From IMG/VR virus record IMGVR_UViG_3300028045_000008, positions 1-64,000 of that record: DNA of 64,000 bases; one strand, 5' to 3'. The notes under the pieces were generated by a model, which was not told where the DNA came from, did no database searches, and saw only the letters and a list, made by a program, of their open reading frames with translations. Source of the stretch: a virus. Position numbers and translations under genes: made by a program. Position 1 is the stretch's first letter. Every line of letters begins with the position of its first letter. Shown piece by piece: positions 45,558 to 54,174 of the stretch.

Positions 45558-48425
45558 ATGTCAGTCAAAAAGTTCAAATTTGTATCGCCCGGCGTATTTT
45601 TAAGCGAAGTTGACAACTCGCAATTACCGGCAGCAGAACGAGAAATCGGCCCACTTGTCGTTGGTCGTACCCAATTTGGCCCAGCCATGAGACCAGTCAC
45701 CGTTCAATCGTTTTCTGAATATGTCGAGACTTTTGGTAATCCGGTACCAGGCGGCGCCGGAGGAGATGTGTGGAGAGATGGGAACCAGCAGGGCCCAACA
45801 TATGCTGCATATGCAGCCCAAGCATATCTGAAGTCTGATGTCGGACCAGTGACAATGATTCGCCTTTTGGGAAGTCAAAATCCAGAGTTTCTTGGAAGTC
45901 CGGTGGCAGCAAACCGCGCATCCGCTGGGTGGGCAACGGAAGGGACAATTTCTCCCGGTAACGACGGTGGGGCCTACGCCCTGGTTGTCTGCAATAGCTC
46001 CTCATCTCCAGCAGGAGTGGCTCAAGATGCTGTCGTCGCGGCAATCTGGTACATGGACAGTGGTTCTATCTCTCTTAGCGGAACACTCGCCGGCCCAGCC
46101 GGCGCCACTGGACAGACAGGGTCATACGCCTTGTTCAAAAACAATGGCTCCTCCTTCAACCCAGAATACACAGCTATAATAAAAGACTCTCTTGGGAATG
46201 TGGTTCACAAAACAGCATTTAATGCTGATCCCGATTCCGCTAAGTATATCAGAAATGTCTTCAATACGAATCCTCAGTTAGTGAACTCTGACGTAGTGGA
46301 CACTACGGTTTTTAATCGCGGTGAAAATCTGTATTGGCTCGGAGAAACTTTCGAGAATACCATGGCAAAGCTCGTTTTGGGCGGAGACATAACAAACCCA
46401 GACGCAATGATTGTAGCCCTCGGAAACGCTGCTGGAACCGTCAGTAGATCTGATATGAAGCAGAATTATCAAGAAGCAGCCACCGGCTGGTTCATCTCGC
46501 AAGATCTAACTTCAGATGCCGCATCTTACGTCGCTTCCAACCAGAACAATCTGTTTAGAATTGTCGCTAGAGACGCTGGAGAGAACGCCCAGAACACTTT
46601 AAAAATATCAGTACAGAATATCAAACCATCTACCAGCTTACTGGATCAATATGGTACTTTCGATGTTGTGGTGAGAAGAGCAAACGACACAGACAACGTT
46701 GTTAAATACGTCGAGAGATATACAAATCTATCTTTGAATCCTTCATCTGAAAACTACATCGGAGTTAAAATTGGTGATAAATATACCATTTATGACGATG
46801 ACCAAAAGAGACTTAGAGAATATGGACAGTACGACAATCAATCGAAATACATTCGAGTAGAAATTAGAGATGATGTTGCCACTGGCCTGACTGATCCAAA
46901 AGCTCTACCATTCGGAGTCAGAGGACCAAAGGTCCCAGCAACAGTAACTATCGAGTCCGGTTCCGTGTCTATCACCACTCCAGGCGATGCAGATTCTATA
47001 TTGGTCACCGGCTCAGTGGCTGCTGACACGAAGGCTTCCCCTACATCGATGTATGACGCAGGCGGATACGCACAACACACATGCTCCATTCAGTGGCCAG
47101 CAGTGACTCTCCGCCTCTCAGCTTCTGACGGCGGCCTTGGAAACCCAACTGACGCATTTTTCGGCGCGCAGTCATCAACCCAGCTTTCCGTCAATGACAA
47201 TCTTAACTTTGATCCAGGCTGGGGAGATCTTCTGAGATCATTTCCTACCGCCCTTGAGGGAACTCTTGTAGATTCGTGGGTATTCTCCCTGGATGAAGTT
47301 GTCACTTCTGGTTCAGCGACAGCCTTCTGGAAAGACGGCTCAAGAGCATCGCTTGATTCGGCCACTGCACAGGGGGATTATACTTCTATTTTGACAGATG
47401 GTTATGACAGCTTTACGGCCCCCCTTTACGATGGGTTTGACGGCCTCAATATCAAGGAGATCGAACCATTTAGAAACAGTGCCATGGGAGCCACTGATAA
47501 CGAGTACTCCAACTACGCATTTAACGCAATTCAACAAGCTCTCAACAGTATTTCCGACCCAGAAGTTGTAGAGTATAATCTACTCGCAGTACCTGGGCTG
47601 ACTAACACAAAATTGACGCAACATATGATAAACATTTGCGAAGACAGAGCAGACGCTCTCGCAGTCGTCGACCTCGAAGATGTGTATGCTCCTTTTACAG
47701 AGAATACTAAGGCATTTCAGGAAAGAGTTAGTACCCCGAATGACGCAGTGAACGCACTTAGACTGAGGCAAATTGATTCTTCTTACGCATGTACCTATTT
47801 CCCATGGGTCCAGGTCCGAGATACTATCGCCTCTAGATTACTCTGGGTCCCGCCTTCCGTAATAGGACTTGGCGTCATGGCGAACTCCGAGGCCAAATCA
47901 GAGGTATGGTTTGCACCTGCAGGATTTAATCGTGGAGGTCTTACAGAGGGCTCTGCCGGATTACCAGTCGCAGGCCTGACATATAAGCTGACCTCGAAAG
48001 ACAGGGATCTTCTTTATGATGCGAGTGTTAATCCAATCGCCTCATTCCCATCGGAAGGCATTGTCGTTTTCGGACAAAAAACTATGCAGGTTAAGAGATC
48101 AGCACTCGATCGAATTAACGTGAGAAGGTTGATGATCTTCATTAAGAAACAGGTATCCAGAATATCTTCTGGCCTCTTGTTTGATCAGAACGTTAGCGTG
48201 ACTTGGGAGAGGTTCCTAAATCAGGTTAATCCGCTGCTGTCAAGTATCCAGTCGAGATTGGGATTGACCGAATTTAAGGTTGTTCTCGATGAGACGACCA
48301 CTACTCCGGACTTGGTAGATCAGAACATCATGTATGCTAAGATATTCTTGAAGCCTGCAAGAGCTATTGAGTTTATCGCAGTTGATTTTGTGATTACGAG
48401 ATCTGGCGCATCTTTTGATGACTAA
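45558..48425 (+). CDS. 18: Contractile tail sheath protein (gp18-like)
   Basis: 955 residues, larger than T4 gp18 (659), with extra beta domains in the middle. The N-terminus KKFKFVSPGVFLSEVDNS, followed by VGRTQFGPAMRP, is the typical sheath start. The C-terminal third is also diagnostic: VWFAPAGFNRGGL, a long conserved block, INVRRLMIFIKKQ, then EFKVVLDETTTTPDLVDQN and FVITRSGASFDD. It forms the contractile tube around gp19 and powers injection. It is preceded by a late-type box and TAGGAGAAA. The tube gene follows after 54 bases. Confidence 0.94.
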   Translation: MSVKKFKFVSPGVFLSEVDNSQLPAAEREIGPLVVGRTQFGPAMRPVTVQSFSEYVETFGNPVPGGAGGDVWRDGNQQGPTYAAYAAQAYLKSDVGPVTMIRLLGSQNPEFLGSPVAANRASAGWATEGTISPGNDGGAYALVVCNSSSSPAGVAQDAVVAAIWYMDSGSISLSGTLAGPAGATGQTGSYALFKNNGSSFNPEYTAIIKDSLGNVVHKTAFNADPDSAKYIRNVFNTNPQLVNSDVVDTTVFNRGENLYWLGETFENTMAKLVLGGDITNPDAMIVALGNAAGTVSRSDMKQNYQEAATGWFISQDLTSDAASYVASNQNNLFRIVARDAGENAQNTLKISVQNIKPSTSLLDQYGTFDVVVRRANDTDNVVKYVERYTNLSLNPSSENYIGVKIGDKYTIYDDDQKRLREYGQYDNQSKYIRVEIRDDVATGLTDPKALPFGVRGPKVPATVTIESGSVSITTPGDADSILVTGSVAADTKASPTSMYDAGGYAQHTCSIQWPAVTLRLSASDGGLGNPTDAFFGAQSSTQLSVNDNLNFDPGWGDLLRSFPTALEGTLVDSWVFSLDEVVTSGSATAFWKDGSRASLDSATAQGDYTSILTDGYDSFTAPLYDGFDGLNIKEIEPFRNSAMGATDNEYSNYAFNAIQQALNSISDPEVVEYNLLAVPGLTNTKLTQHMINICEDRADALAVVDLEDVYAPFTENTKAFQERVSTPNDAVNALRLRQIDSSYACTYFPWVQVRDTIASRLLWVPPSVIGLGVMANSEAKSEVWFAPAGFNRGGLTEGSAGLPVAGLTYKLTSKDRDLLYDASVNPIASFPSEGIVVFGQKTMQVKRSALDRINVRRLMIFIKKQVSRISSGLLFDQNVSVTWERFLNQVNPLLSSIQSRLGLTEFKVVLDETTTTPDLVDQNIMYAKIFLKPARAIEFIAVDFVITRSGASFDD

Positions 48426-48438
48426 AAGAAAACTAACA

Positions 48439-48446
48439 ACTATTTA
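48439..48446 (+). promoter_or_regulatory. Putative late promoter box ACTATTTA
   Basis: It lies 33 bases before the tail tube start at 48480. A separate promoter would allow extra tube synthesis. Confidence 0.6.
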
Positions 48447-48479
48447 AGAATATACAGCACATAAGGAGTATTTTAAAAT

Positions 48480-49064
48480 ATGGCATTCTGGACAGACGCT
48501 CAAAATAAAGATCCAAAAAGAGCATTTAGATTTATGGTTCAAATCGGCGGCATGGAAAATGGCGCTACTTGGTATGCGAAGGCAGTACAGAAACCATCGA
48601 TAAAGGTTGAAGAGGCTGATCACACTTTTCTAAACCACAAGTTCTATTATCCTGGCAGAACAAGCTGGGAGGCTATAGAAATTACTCTGGTTGATCCGGT
48701 CAGTCCGGACGCTGCAGCAAATACTGCGGCAATTATTCGTGCCTCTGGATATACTCCACCCAAAGATGTTAATGATGTGACAACTATGTCTAAAGCGTCT
48801 GCGGTCAAGGCACTCAATGGAGTAGTCATTAAGCAGATAGATTCAGTTGGCGAAACTCTTGAAAAGTGGACTCTTTGGAATGCTTTTCTCACAGGCGTTA
48901 CCTATGGCGATTTAAGTTACAATGAAGAGGGCCTTACCGAGATAAAAATGACAGTACGTTTTGATTGGGCTGTGCTTGAGACTCTTAATGAATCAAAAAC
49001 GGGACAAACCACACCATCCGGCGCCCCCGCCGATGGAAAAACATTCTTTAAACCAGGAAGCTGA
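48480..49064 (+). CDS. 19: Tail tube protein (gp19-like)
   Basis: 194 residues (T4 gp19 is 163). The start MAFWTDAQNKDPKRAFRFMV, the YAKAVQKPSIKVEE strand and the FYYPGRTSWEAIEITLVDPV strand are characteristic of gp19-type tube proteins. It polymerises into the inner tube through which DNA passes. AAGGAG lies 11 bases upstream of the ATG. The order sheath-tube-baseplate proteins is the normal T4 order. Confidence 0.92.
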   Translation: MAFWTDAQNKDPKRAFRFMVQIGGMENGATWYAKAVQKPSIKVEEADHTFLNHKFYYPGRTSWEAIEITLVDPVSPDAAANTAAIIRASGYTPPKDVNDVTTMSKASAVKALNGVVIKQIDSVGETLEKWTLWNAFLTGVTYGDLSYNEEGLTEIKMTVRFDWAVLETLNESKTGQTTPSGAPADGKTFFKPGS

Positions 49065-49089
49065 TAAATAATTTTAAGAGAGGTGTATA

Positions 49090-49947
49090 TTGGCTAGAAA
49101 TAAAGACCGATTAGGTCTTGGAAAGGACGTGGAGAGTAATGATCCTATCTCCCCTTCCGCAGCAATGAATTCGGATGGCCCGCTCATATTCGAGACCCCA
49201 TCTGAATTCGTCGAACTACCGACAAAGGGTCGATTTTATCCACAAAATCATCCACTTCATAACCAGGAGCATGTCGAAATAAAGCACATGACCGCAAGAG
49301 AGGAGGACATTCTGTCTTCTAGATCTCTCTTGAAAAAGGGTGTTGCTCTAGACAGGTTTGTTCAGAGTGTTTTGAAAGATAAGAGGATAAAAGTAGAAGA
49401 TCTCTATATTGGAGATAGAAACGCTATACTCATAGCCGCCAGGGTTACTGGTTATGGCGAGGAGTATGCAACGCAGATCACATGCCCTTCTTGCATCAGT
49501 GTCGAGAAACATTCCTTTGATTTGGACCAGAGAGTCTTGACAGAGGGTGCTATCGCCGAGGATTCTGATGCAGAATTTACAGACACAGGGACTGTGACGA
49601 CGAGATTGCCTATATTCAAGGTTAAAGTTGAACTTCGACTTCTGACCGTGAAAGAAGAGAATTATTTGAGTCGCTTGACAAATAATAAAAAAGACAAGAA
49701 TCTTCCCGATACGAAATTAACTGATATGTTGAAAATGATCATTGTATCTGTTGAGGGGAAAGAAGATTCAGCCACAATTGCTTCTCTAGTGGATAACCTT
49801 CCCGCTAGAGATTCTAAACACTTGAGAGATATCTATACCAAAGCTATCCCAAATGTTAGCATGAGACAGAGATTTGAATGCTCCTCATGTTCTTACGAAG
49901 GTGAAACGGAGGTTCCGCTTAATGCGGAGTTCTTTTGGCCTAAGTAA
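49090..49947 (+). CDS. 26: Baseplate hub/assembly protein (gp26-like, T4_baseplate family)
   Basis: 285 residues (T4 gp26 is 208). The conserved region FVELPTKGRFYP (near 37-48), MTAREEDILSSRSLLKKG (near 66-83) and VTGYGEEYATQITCPSC (near 118-134) matches the T4 baseplate family that includes gp26. A zinc-ribbon-like pair CPSC and a second CSSC near 260 are present. It starts with TTG after GAGAGGTG. Its end overlaps the next small gene by 26 bases. Confidence 0.8.
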   Translation: MARNKDRLGLGKDVESNDPISPSAAMNSDGPLIFETPSEFVELPTKGRFYPQNHPLHNQEHVEIKHMTAREEDILSSRSLLKKGVALDRFVQSVLKDKRIKVEDLYIGDRNAILIAARVTGYGEEYATQITCPSCISVEKHSFDLDQRVLTEGAIAEDSDAEFTDTGTVTTRLPIFKVKVELRLLTVKEENYLSRLTNNKKDKNLPDTKLTDMLKMIIVSVEGKEDSATIASLVDNLPARDSKHLRDIYTKAIPNVSMRQRFECSSCSYEGETEVPLNAEFFWPK

Positions 49948-50119
49948 TGAATACATAGAGAGCGTATATGAGGAAATCTTCACTCTAAAATACCATGGTG
50001 CTTGGTCATTTTATGAAGCTTATAGTTTGCCGATTCAGATAAGACGTTGGTTCTTGAATCGCCTGGTTAAGCAATTTGAAATGGAAAAGCAGCAGATGGA
50101 GAGTTCTTCAAAGAAATAG
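49922..50119 (+). CDS. Small tail-assembly protein, 65 residues
   Basis: The ATG at 49922 is chosen because GGAGG (49908-49912) lies 9 bases upstream inside the gp26-like gene. An upstream ATG in the same frame would add an unlikely Arg-rich leader. The core YHGAWSFYEAYSLPIQIRRW followed by a charged helix resembles the short chaperone-like proteins that follow gp26-type genes in many phages. It overlaps gp26-like by 26 bases in another frame and is followed by a terminator. Confidence 0.7.
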   Translation: MRSSFGLSNEYIESVYEEIFTLKYHGAWSFYEAYSLPIQIRRWFLNRLVKQFEMEKQQMESSSKK

Positions 50120-50120
50120 G

Positions 50121-50150
50121 GGCCGAATTTTTACTTTTCGGCTTTTATTT
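50121..50150 (+). terminator. Rho-independent terminator before the tape-measure unit
   Basis: GCCGAA (50122-50127) and TTCGGC (50137-50142) form a 6-pair stem with a 9-base T-rich loop, followed by TTTTATTTT. A late-type box follows at 50160. Confidence 0.7.
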
Positions 50151-50159
50151 TATCAAATA

Positions 50160-50167
50160 ACTATTTA
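50160..50167 (+). promoter_or_regulatory. Putative late promoter box ACTATTTA
   Basis: It lies 17 bases after the terminator stem and 20 bases before the start at 50188. It is the third case of a box placed directly after a terminator. Confidence 0.65.
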
Positions 50168-50187
50168 ATACAGTGGAGGGGTTTGTC

Positions 50188-50547
50188 TTGAACAATATTC
50201 TAAACGAAGATCAAATTGTTAAAATTAAAATAGATTTTGACGAACTTAGAAAGAATGAGATAAATGAGAGTTTTTTGGCCATGTTCGCCGGAACCATAAA
50301 GAGTATGATGAAATATATATTCGCGACCGGCCCAGGTAGTCATGTTCCTAAAGATTTTTTCGAATTCAAGGGCAGGAGAGGAGACATTAGTTCTTTTGCG
50401 CGCACCCTTGGCAACGAGAAGAAGTACTTAGAGGCGTTCAAGAAAAATGGCCTAGACCATCCAGAAACTTATAGATCAAAGAGCGTATTAGATAAATCCA
50501 TAAAGAATTTCGAGAAGAGCACGGGCTTAAAGTGGCCCTATAAATAA
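50188..50547 (+). CDS. Small tail-region protein before the tape measure
   Basis: The TTG at 50188 is preferred: GGAGGGG (50176-50182) lies just upstream, while the in-frame GTG at 50173 would leave only 5 bases after the promoter-like box. This gives 119 residues, soluble and helical, with the C-terminus KNFEKSTGLKWPYK. There is no recognised family. Its position immediately before the tape-measure gene suggests a tail assembly chaperone, but no slippery frameshift sequence joins it to a neighbour. Confidence 0.65.
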   Translation: MNNILNEDQIVKIKIDFDELRKNEINESFLAMFAGTIKSMMKYIFATGPGSHVPKDFFEFKGRRGDISSFARTLGNEKKYLEAFKKNGLDHPETYRSKSVLDKSIKNFEKSTGLKWPYK

Positions 50548-50563
50548 GGGGGTGTTTAGATAA

Positions 50564-52795
50564 GTGAGTAGTGAATCCGACATACCCGATGCCGCCACGA
50601 CGATGACCCTGCTGGAGTACATCGCCGCCCAAGAGCAGATAATACAAAACTCTAACGATATACGGAAGCGCCAAGAAGCCTTTTATGCAGCCGAGGAGGC
50701 CCGCCTGAAGTTACAGGGCAAGTCAATTTCTATGGAGGCTGACGCGCTCAAGAACCGGCAGGCCGCGGCCGATGCCTGGGATCAGACCTTCGAGAACATG
50801 CTGGGTGTCAGCGATAAGTGGAAATCTTCCATGATAGGGAAGCTCATGCAACCCGGTGGTCTAAATGGTTTCGTCGATAGTCTTCAACGGACATTCACCG
50901 CCAGCAATCTTGCCGTATCTTCTTTGACAAAAGCCGTTGAGATAACAGCCGCACTGGTCGGAGCGAGCTTCGCTCTAGCAAAAATGCAAGACGATACTCT
51001 GGTGGCTTTCAATAAATCCACTGGCGCCGCCAGGCTTTATGGAGACGAGCTACTTAATCTAGAATCTAGTATGAATCACCATGGTGTGAGCCTAGAGATT
51101 GCTAGCGAATCTTATGGGTCCATGGTCAAGAATGTGAAAGGCCTCAAAAATATGTCAGCCGCTTCGCGAACAGACCTCGCAGAAACAACTGCTGTTCTAG
51201 ATAAGTTTGGCGTGTCTGCCGACACTACAACCCAGAACTTTGAATTTCTAACCGCAGCCATGGGCTTTTCTGCTTCAGAAGCAAATGACTTCTCAAGAGA
51301 AATGTTTTTACTTGCTCAAGAGATAGGTATGCCCCCCGCAGAAATGGCCCAGGGCCTTCAAGAGGCCGCACCAGCCATGGCCAAATTTGGATCCCAGAGT
51401 GATGAAATGTACAAGAAGCTCGCAGTGAATGCACGCGCAGCAAACATGGAAGTTAGTCAGTTATTGGGTATCGTTGAGAAATTCGATACTTTTGAGGGCG
51501 CAGCCCAATCAGTCGGGCAACTCAACGCAATACTTGGTGGTCCATTTTTGAACTCTATGGAGATGGTCCAGACTACGGATCCGGTAGAGAGAATGAAGCT
51601 TCTTAGTGACGCCGCAAACCAGGCAGGCGCAAGTTTTGACGACATGGGATACTATGAGAGAATCGCACTCACTGAGGCGATGGGCCTAAAAGATGTATCA
51701 GAACTGGCTTTAGTTATGGCAGGGGGATTTGACGAGACGGTTCCTGCCATAAAGCAATCACAAGCAGAATTGGCAGCAATCGCAAAGCAATCAGCCGACT
51801 TCAACACTTTGTCGGAAGAGATGACTCAACTGATGAGAATGTTTGCCACAAGCTTATTGACGTGGGTTATCCCGTCTATTAAGTGGCTAGCCCAGAAACT
51901 CCAGGATCTCAATCAATTTTTCGGTGGATATTTAATGCCAGCCCTAGGTCTCCTCGCCGCCGCATTTTTCCTCGTCGCCAGCGCCGTTTTCGCACTTATC
52001 GCTCTCGCCGGCCTCGCCTTACCCATCCTCGGCGGAATCGCCGCAACAACGGGCGCCACGGCACCTGCCGCCGGCGCCGCTGCCGCCGGCATAACAACAT
52101 TCGCCACGGCACTTGCTGCAGCCACGCCGGTAATCGCGACCGCCGGCGCCGCCCTCGGGAGCTTTGTTCCGGTCATCTTGGCCATTGGGGCAAGTATTTT
52201 TATGGTGGGAGCCGGTATCATGGCCGTTGGAGCCGGCATCATGTTGGCCCTCGGCGGAGTCGCCGAGGTGATAGGGGCAGTCCTTGGCGGAGTCGTCACG
52301 CTCCTAAGAAATTTGGATCCCACTACAATATTTCAAAAAGTCTCCGCGCTGAATAGCCTATCTGCCTCATTCTCTACTTTAGTGCTCTCTGCCGCCGCCA
52401 CTCCGTCCGCTTTGTGGCCACTGATCAACGCCCTAAACGCTATCGAGGGTGATAACTTAATCCCGGTGGCAGATATGTTTAGTAGCATTAACTCAATTCT
52501 CGATAAAGACCTAGAAGGTCTGATGAAAGTGGAACAAGCAATCGCCAATATAGCCACTTCCATAAATTCAATCGATAGCACGGAAAAAGTATTCGCAGTA
52601 AAACAACTGATTGATTCTGTCAACGCAGCTACATCCAGAGACACCACTCCAGGCCCCGCGTCAACATCACAGGATCTCCCACCCCACACGGCAGCAGCCC
52701 TCAATAGGCCGATTCAGATCTCTCTAAACGTTGCCGGCAGAGAGTGGATAAGCCTGCAGACAGAAACTTTAGATAAGCTGCTAAACCAATATTAA
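50564..52795 (+). CDS. Tail tape-measure protein
   Basis: 743 residues with GTG start after AAGGGGGTG. The N-terminal 420 residues are helical with repeated Ala/Leu/Ser pattern. Residues about 450-580 are a long Ala/Gly/Ile/Val-rich hydrophobic region able to span membranes. A helical C-terminus follows. This plan, and the position between tube/gp26-like genes and baseplate-tube proteins, fits a tape measure that sets tail length and may form a channel during injection. At about 0.15 nm per residue (known for other phages) it would give a tail near 110 nm. The hydrophobic region is unusually GC-rich (GCC/GGC codons). Confidence 0.85.
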   Translation: MSSESDIPDAATTMTLLEYIAAQEQIIQNSNDIRKRQEAFYAAEEARLKLQGKSISMEADALKNRQAAADAWDQTFENMLGVSDKWKSSMIGKLMQPGGLNGFVDSLQRTFTASNLAVSSLTKAVEITAALVGASFALAKMQDDTLVAFNKSTGAARLYGDELLNLESSMNHHGVSLEIASESYGSMVKNVKGLKNMSAASRTDLAETTAVLDKFGVSADTTTQNFEFLTAAMGFSASEANDFSREMFLLAQEIGMPPAEMAQGLQEAAPAMAKFGSQSDEMYKKLAVNARAANMEVSQLLGIVEKFDTFEGAAQSVGQLNAILGGPFLNSMEMVQTTDPVERMKLLSDAANQAGASFDDMGYYERIALTEAMGLKDVSELALVMAGGFDETVPAIKQSQAELAAIAKQSADFNTLSEEMTQLMRMFATSLLTWVIPSIKWLAQKLQDLNQFFGGYLMPALGLLAAAFFLVASAVFALIALAGLALPILGGIAATTGATAPAAGAAAAGITTFATALAAATPVIATAGAALGSFVPVILAIGASIFMVGAGIMAVGAGIMLALGGVAEVIGAVLGGVVTLLRNLDPTTIFQKVSALNSLSASFSTLVLSAAATPSALWPLINALNAIEGDNLIPVADMFSSINSILDKDLEGLMKVEQAIANIATSINSIDSTEKVFAVKQLIDSVNAATSRDTTPGPASTSQDLPPHTAAALNRPIQISLNVAGREWISLQTETLDKLLNQY

Positions 52796-52828
52796 GATAT
52801 TTAATGGCTGCATCTTTTTAGTTGACAC

Positions 52829-52836
52829 TCTATTTA
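52829..52836 (+). promoter_or_regulatory. Putative late promoter box, variant TCTATTTA
   Basis: It lies 25 bases before the start at 52862, in a 66-base gap, and is followed by ATA. It has one mismatch from the consensus. Confidence 0.5.
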
Positions 52837-52861
52837 ATAAACAGAAGGAATACATTTTGTA

Positions 52862-53809
52862 ATGGCTAATTTTGGAAAAAATAGAAAAGATTTAACTTTT
52901 CAAGATCCGAGTGATTTATACGCAAATCAAAAAGAACTATTTATTGAGTTTGAATATATCTTTGGAAACCCAGAAACCAACAAGGTCGCCTTCAAAGCGT
53001 TTATAACAAACTATTCGGATGACTTTGTGTCCGAGTGGAATCCTGAAGCCGTATATGGGCGCCCCGACCCAATTCAGACCTTCTCGCATACCACGAGAAA
53101 GATCCAGATCGATTGGAAAGTCCCATCTGCAGATCTTGTAGAGGCCAGAGAGAATATGGCCAAGGCATCTCAAATGATGAGATTTCTTTATCCCACATAC
53201 ACTGACGCCGGAAACGCCTCCACTATCCACAAGCCGCCTTTGTTGCGCTTTAAATTTGTCAATTTGGCAAAAAAGAATAATTCACAAGGGCTCTTGGGAA
53301 GGCCAGGTGGGTTCTCCTTTAAGCCGGATATGGAAGAGGGCTGGTGGGACGCAGATTTCAATTTGGGATCATCTGGCATGACTAACCTGTTATATCCCAA
53401 GTTACTGACCTTTAGTTGCACCTTTGAAGTGCTTCACGAGCATCACCTAGGTTGGCACGATGGAAACTGGGAGGTTATCCCGGCCATACCATTCGTGTTG
53501 GATACGGAGAGGGATTCTTTTCCGTTTTTATCAACAGCTACCAGCGCAAACACCATCCTCGGCCTGAATACAGCAGAGGAAAAATTGAAAGAGTTTACAG
53601 ACAATTACGAAGATGCAGATGTTCTCGGCCTCCCTCCAGAAGATTCGACTGTTCGAGCCCAAGAAGAAGACTCATCATCGATTTCTGATGAGGCAAAAGC
53701 GGCAAAAAGCGCAGGACCAGAGACTTTGCCGACCAACTTAACTCCTGAAATAACTGAAGAACAGATGGCCCTTGAAAACGAATTCTTTGACCCCCAATCT
53801 ATCTCGTAG
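52862..53809 (+). CDS. Baseplate/tail-tube initiator protein (gp54/gp48-like)
   Basis: 315 residues, close to T4 gp54 (320). The central part FITNYSDDFVSEWNPEAVYG, RPDPIQTFSHTTRKIQIDW and VPSADLVEARENM is a tube-like fold with a strand pattern seen in tail-tube initiators. TFSCTFEVLHEHHLGWHDG and VIPAIPFVLD follow. The C-terminal 70 residues are acidic and probably disordered. It lies directly after the tape measure and before a gp53-like gene, the expected place for the proteins that connect baseplate and tube. The exact T4 counterpart is uncertain. Confidence 0.65.
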   Translation: MANFGKNRKDLTFQDPSDLYANQKELFIEFEYIFGNPETNKVAFKAFITNYSDDFVSEWNPEAVYGRPDPIQTFSHTTRKIQIDWKVPSADLVEARENMAKASQMMRFLYPTYTDAGNASTIHKPPLLRFKFVNLAKKNNSQGLLGRPGGFSFKPDMEEGWWDADFNLGSSGMTNLLYPKLLTFSCTFEVLHEHHLGWHDGNWEVIPAIPFVLDTERDSFPFLSTATSANTILGLNTAEEKLKEFTDNYEDADVLGLPPEDSTVRAQEEDSSSISDEAKAAKSAGPETLPTNLTPEITEEQMALENEFFDPQSIS

Positions 53810-53820
53810 GAAAATATAGT

Positions 53821-54171
53821 ATGTCTAATAGAAATAACAACAGAGTAATCAGAACCAATGGCGCCCAGATTTATAAAGAGAAACTGAAAAAGAAGGGCTT
53901 AAAAAAAGTCCAACAATATACAACTCCAATTTTTAATGAACTGACAGCAAAGAAAAGAGGTTCTCTAGAAAGAGTGAGGCATATATGGACTCGCGGAGAT
54001 CGCTTGTATAAGCTGGCTTCGAAACACTACGGAGATCCAGAATTGTGGTGGCTCATCGCCTGGTATAATCAAAAGCCAACTGAAAGTCATTTTAAGCTTG
54101 GTCAAACTGTCCTGATACCACTTCCCCTCGAAGATATTTTGGGATATTATTATCAAAGCGAAGTGAGATAG
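53821..54171 (+). CDS. 53: Baseplate wedge protein with LysM-like domain (gp53-like)
   Basis: 116 residues. After a basic N-terminus, the last 75 residues have a LysM-like pattern: WTRGDRLYKLASKHYGDPEL, then WWLIAWYNQKP and LGQTVLIPL. This matches gp53-type wedge proteins, in which a LysM fold is a structural and not a wall-binding element. It starts 11 bases after the previous gene and is followed after 3 bases by the large baseplate protein. Confidence 0.75.
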   Translation: MSNRNNNRVIRTNGAQIYKEKLKKKGLKKVQQYTTPIFNELTAKKRGSLERVRHIWTRGDRLYKLASKHYGDPELWWLIAWYNQKPTESHFKLGQTVLIPLPLEDILGYYYQSEVR

Positions 54172-54174
54172 GGA

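Noticed and set aside
49908-49950. Programmed frameshift between the gp26-like gene and the following small gene
   Set aside because: The second frame is +1 (or -2) relative to the first, no X-XXY-YYZ slip site is present, and a GGAGG plus ATG explains separate initiation.
51883-52356. Plus-strand Arg-rich frame inside the tape-measure gene
   Set aside because: It is a shifted reading of the GC-rich Ala/Gly block; the low-complexity Arg/His product and lack of a ribosome site indicate a shadow.
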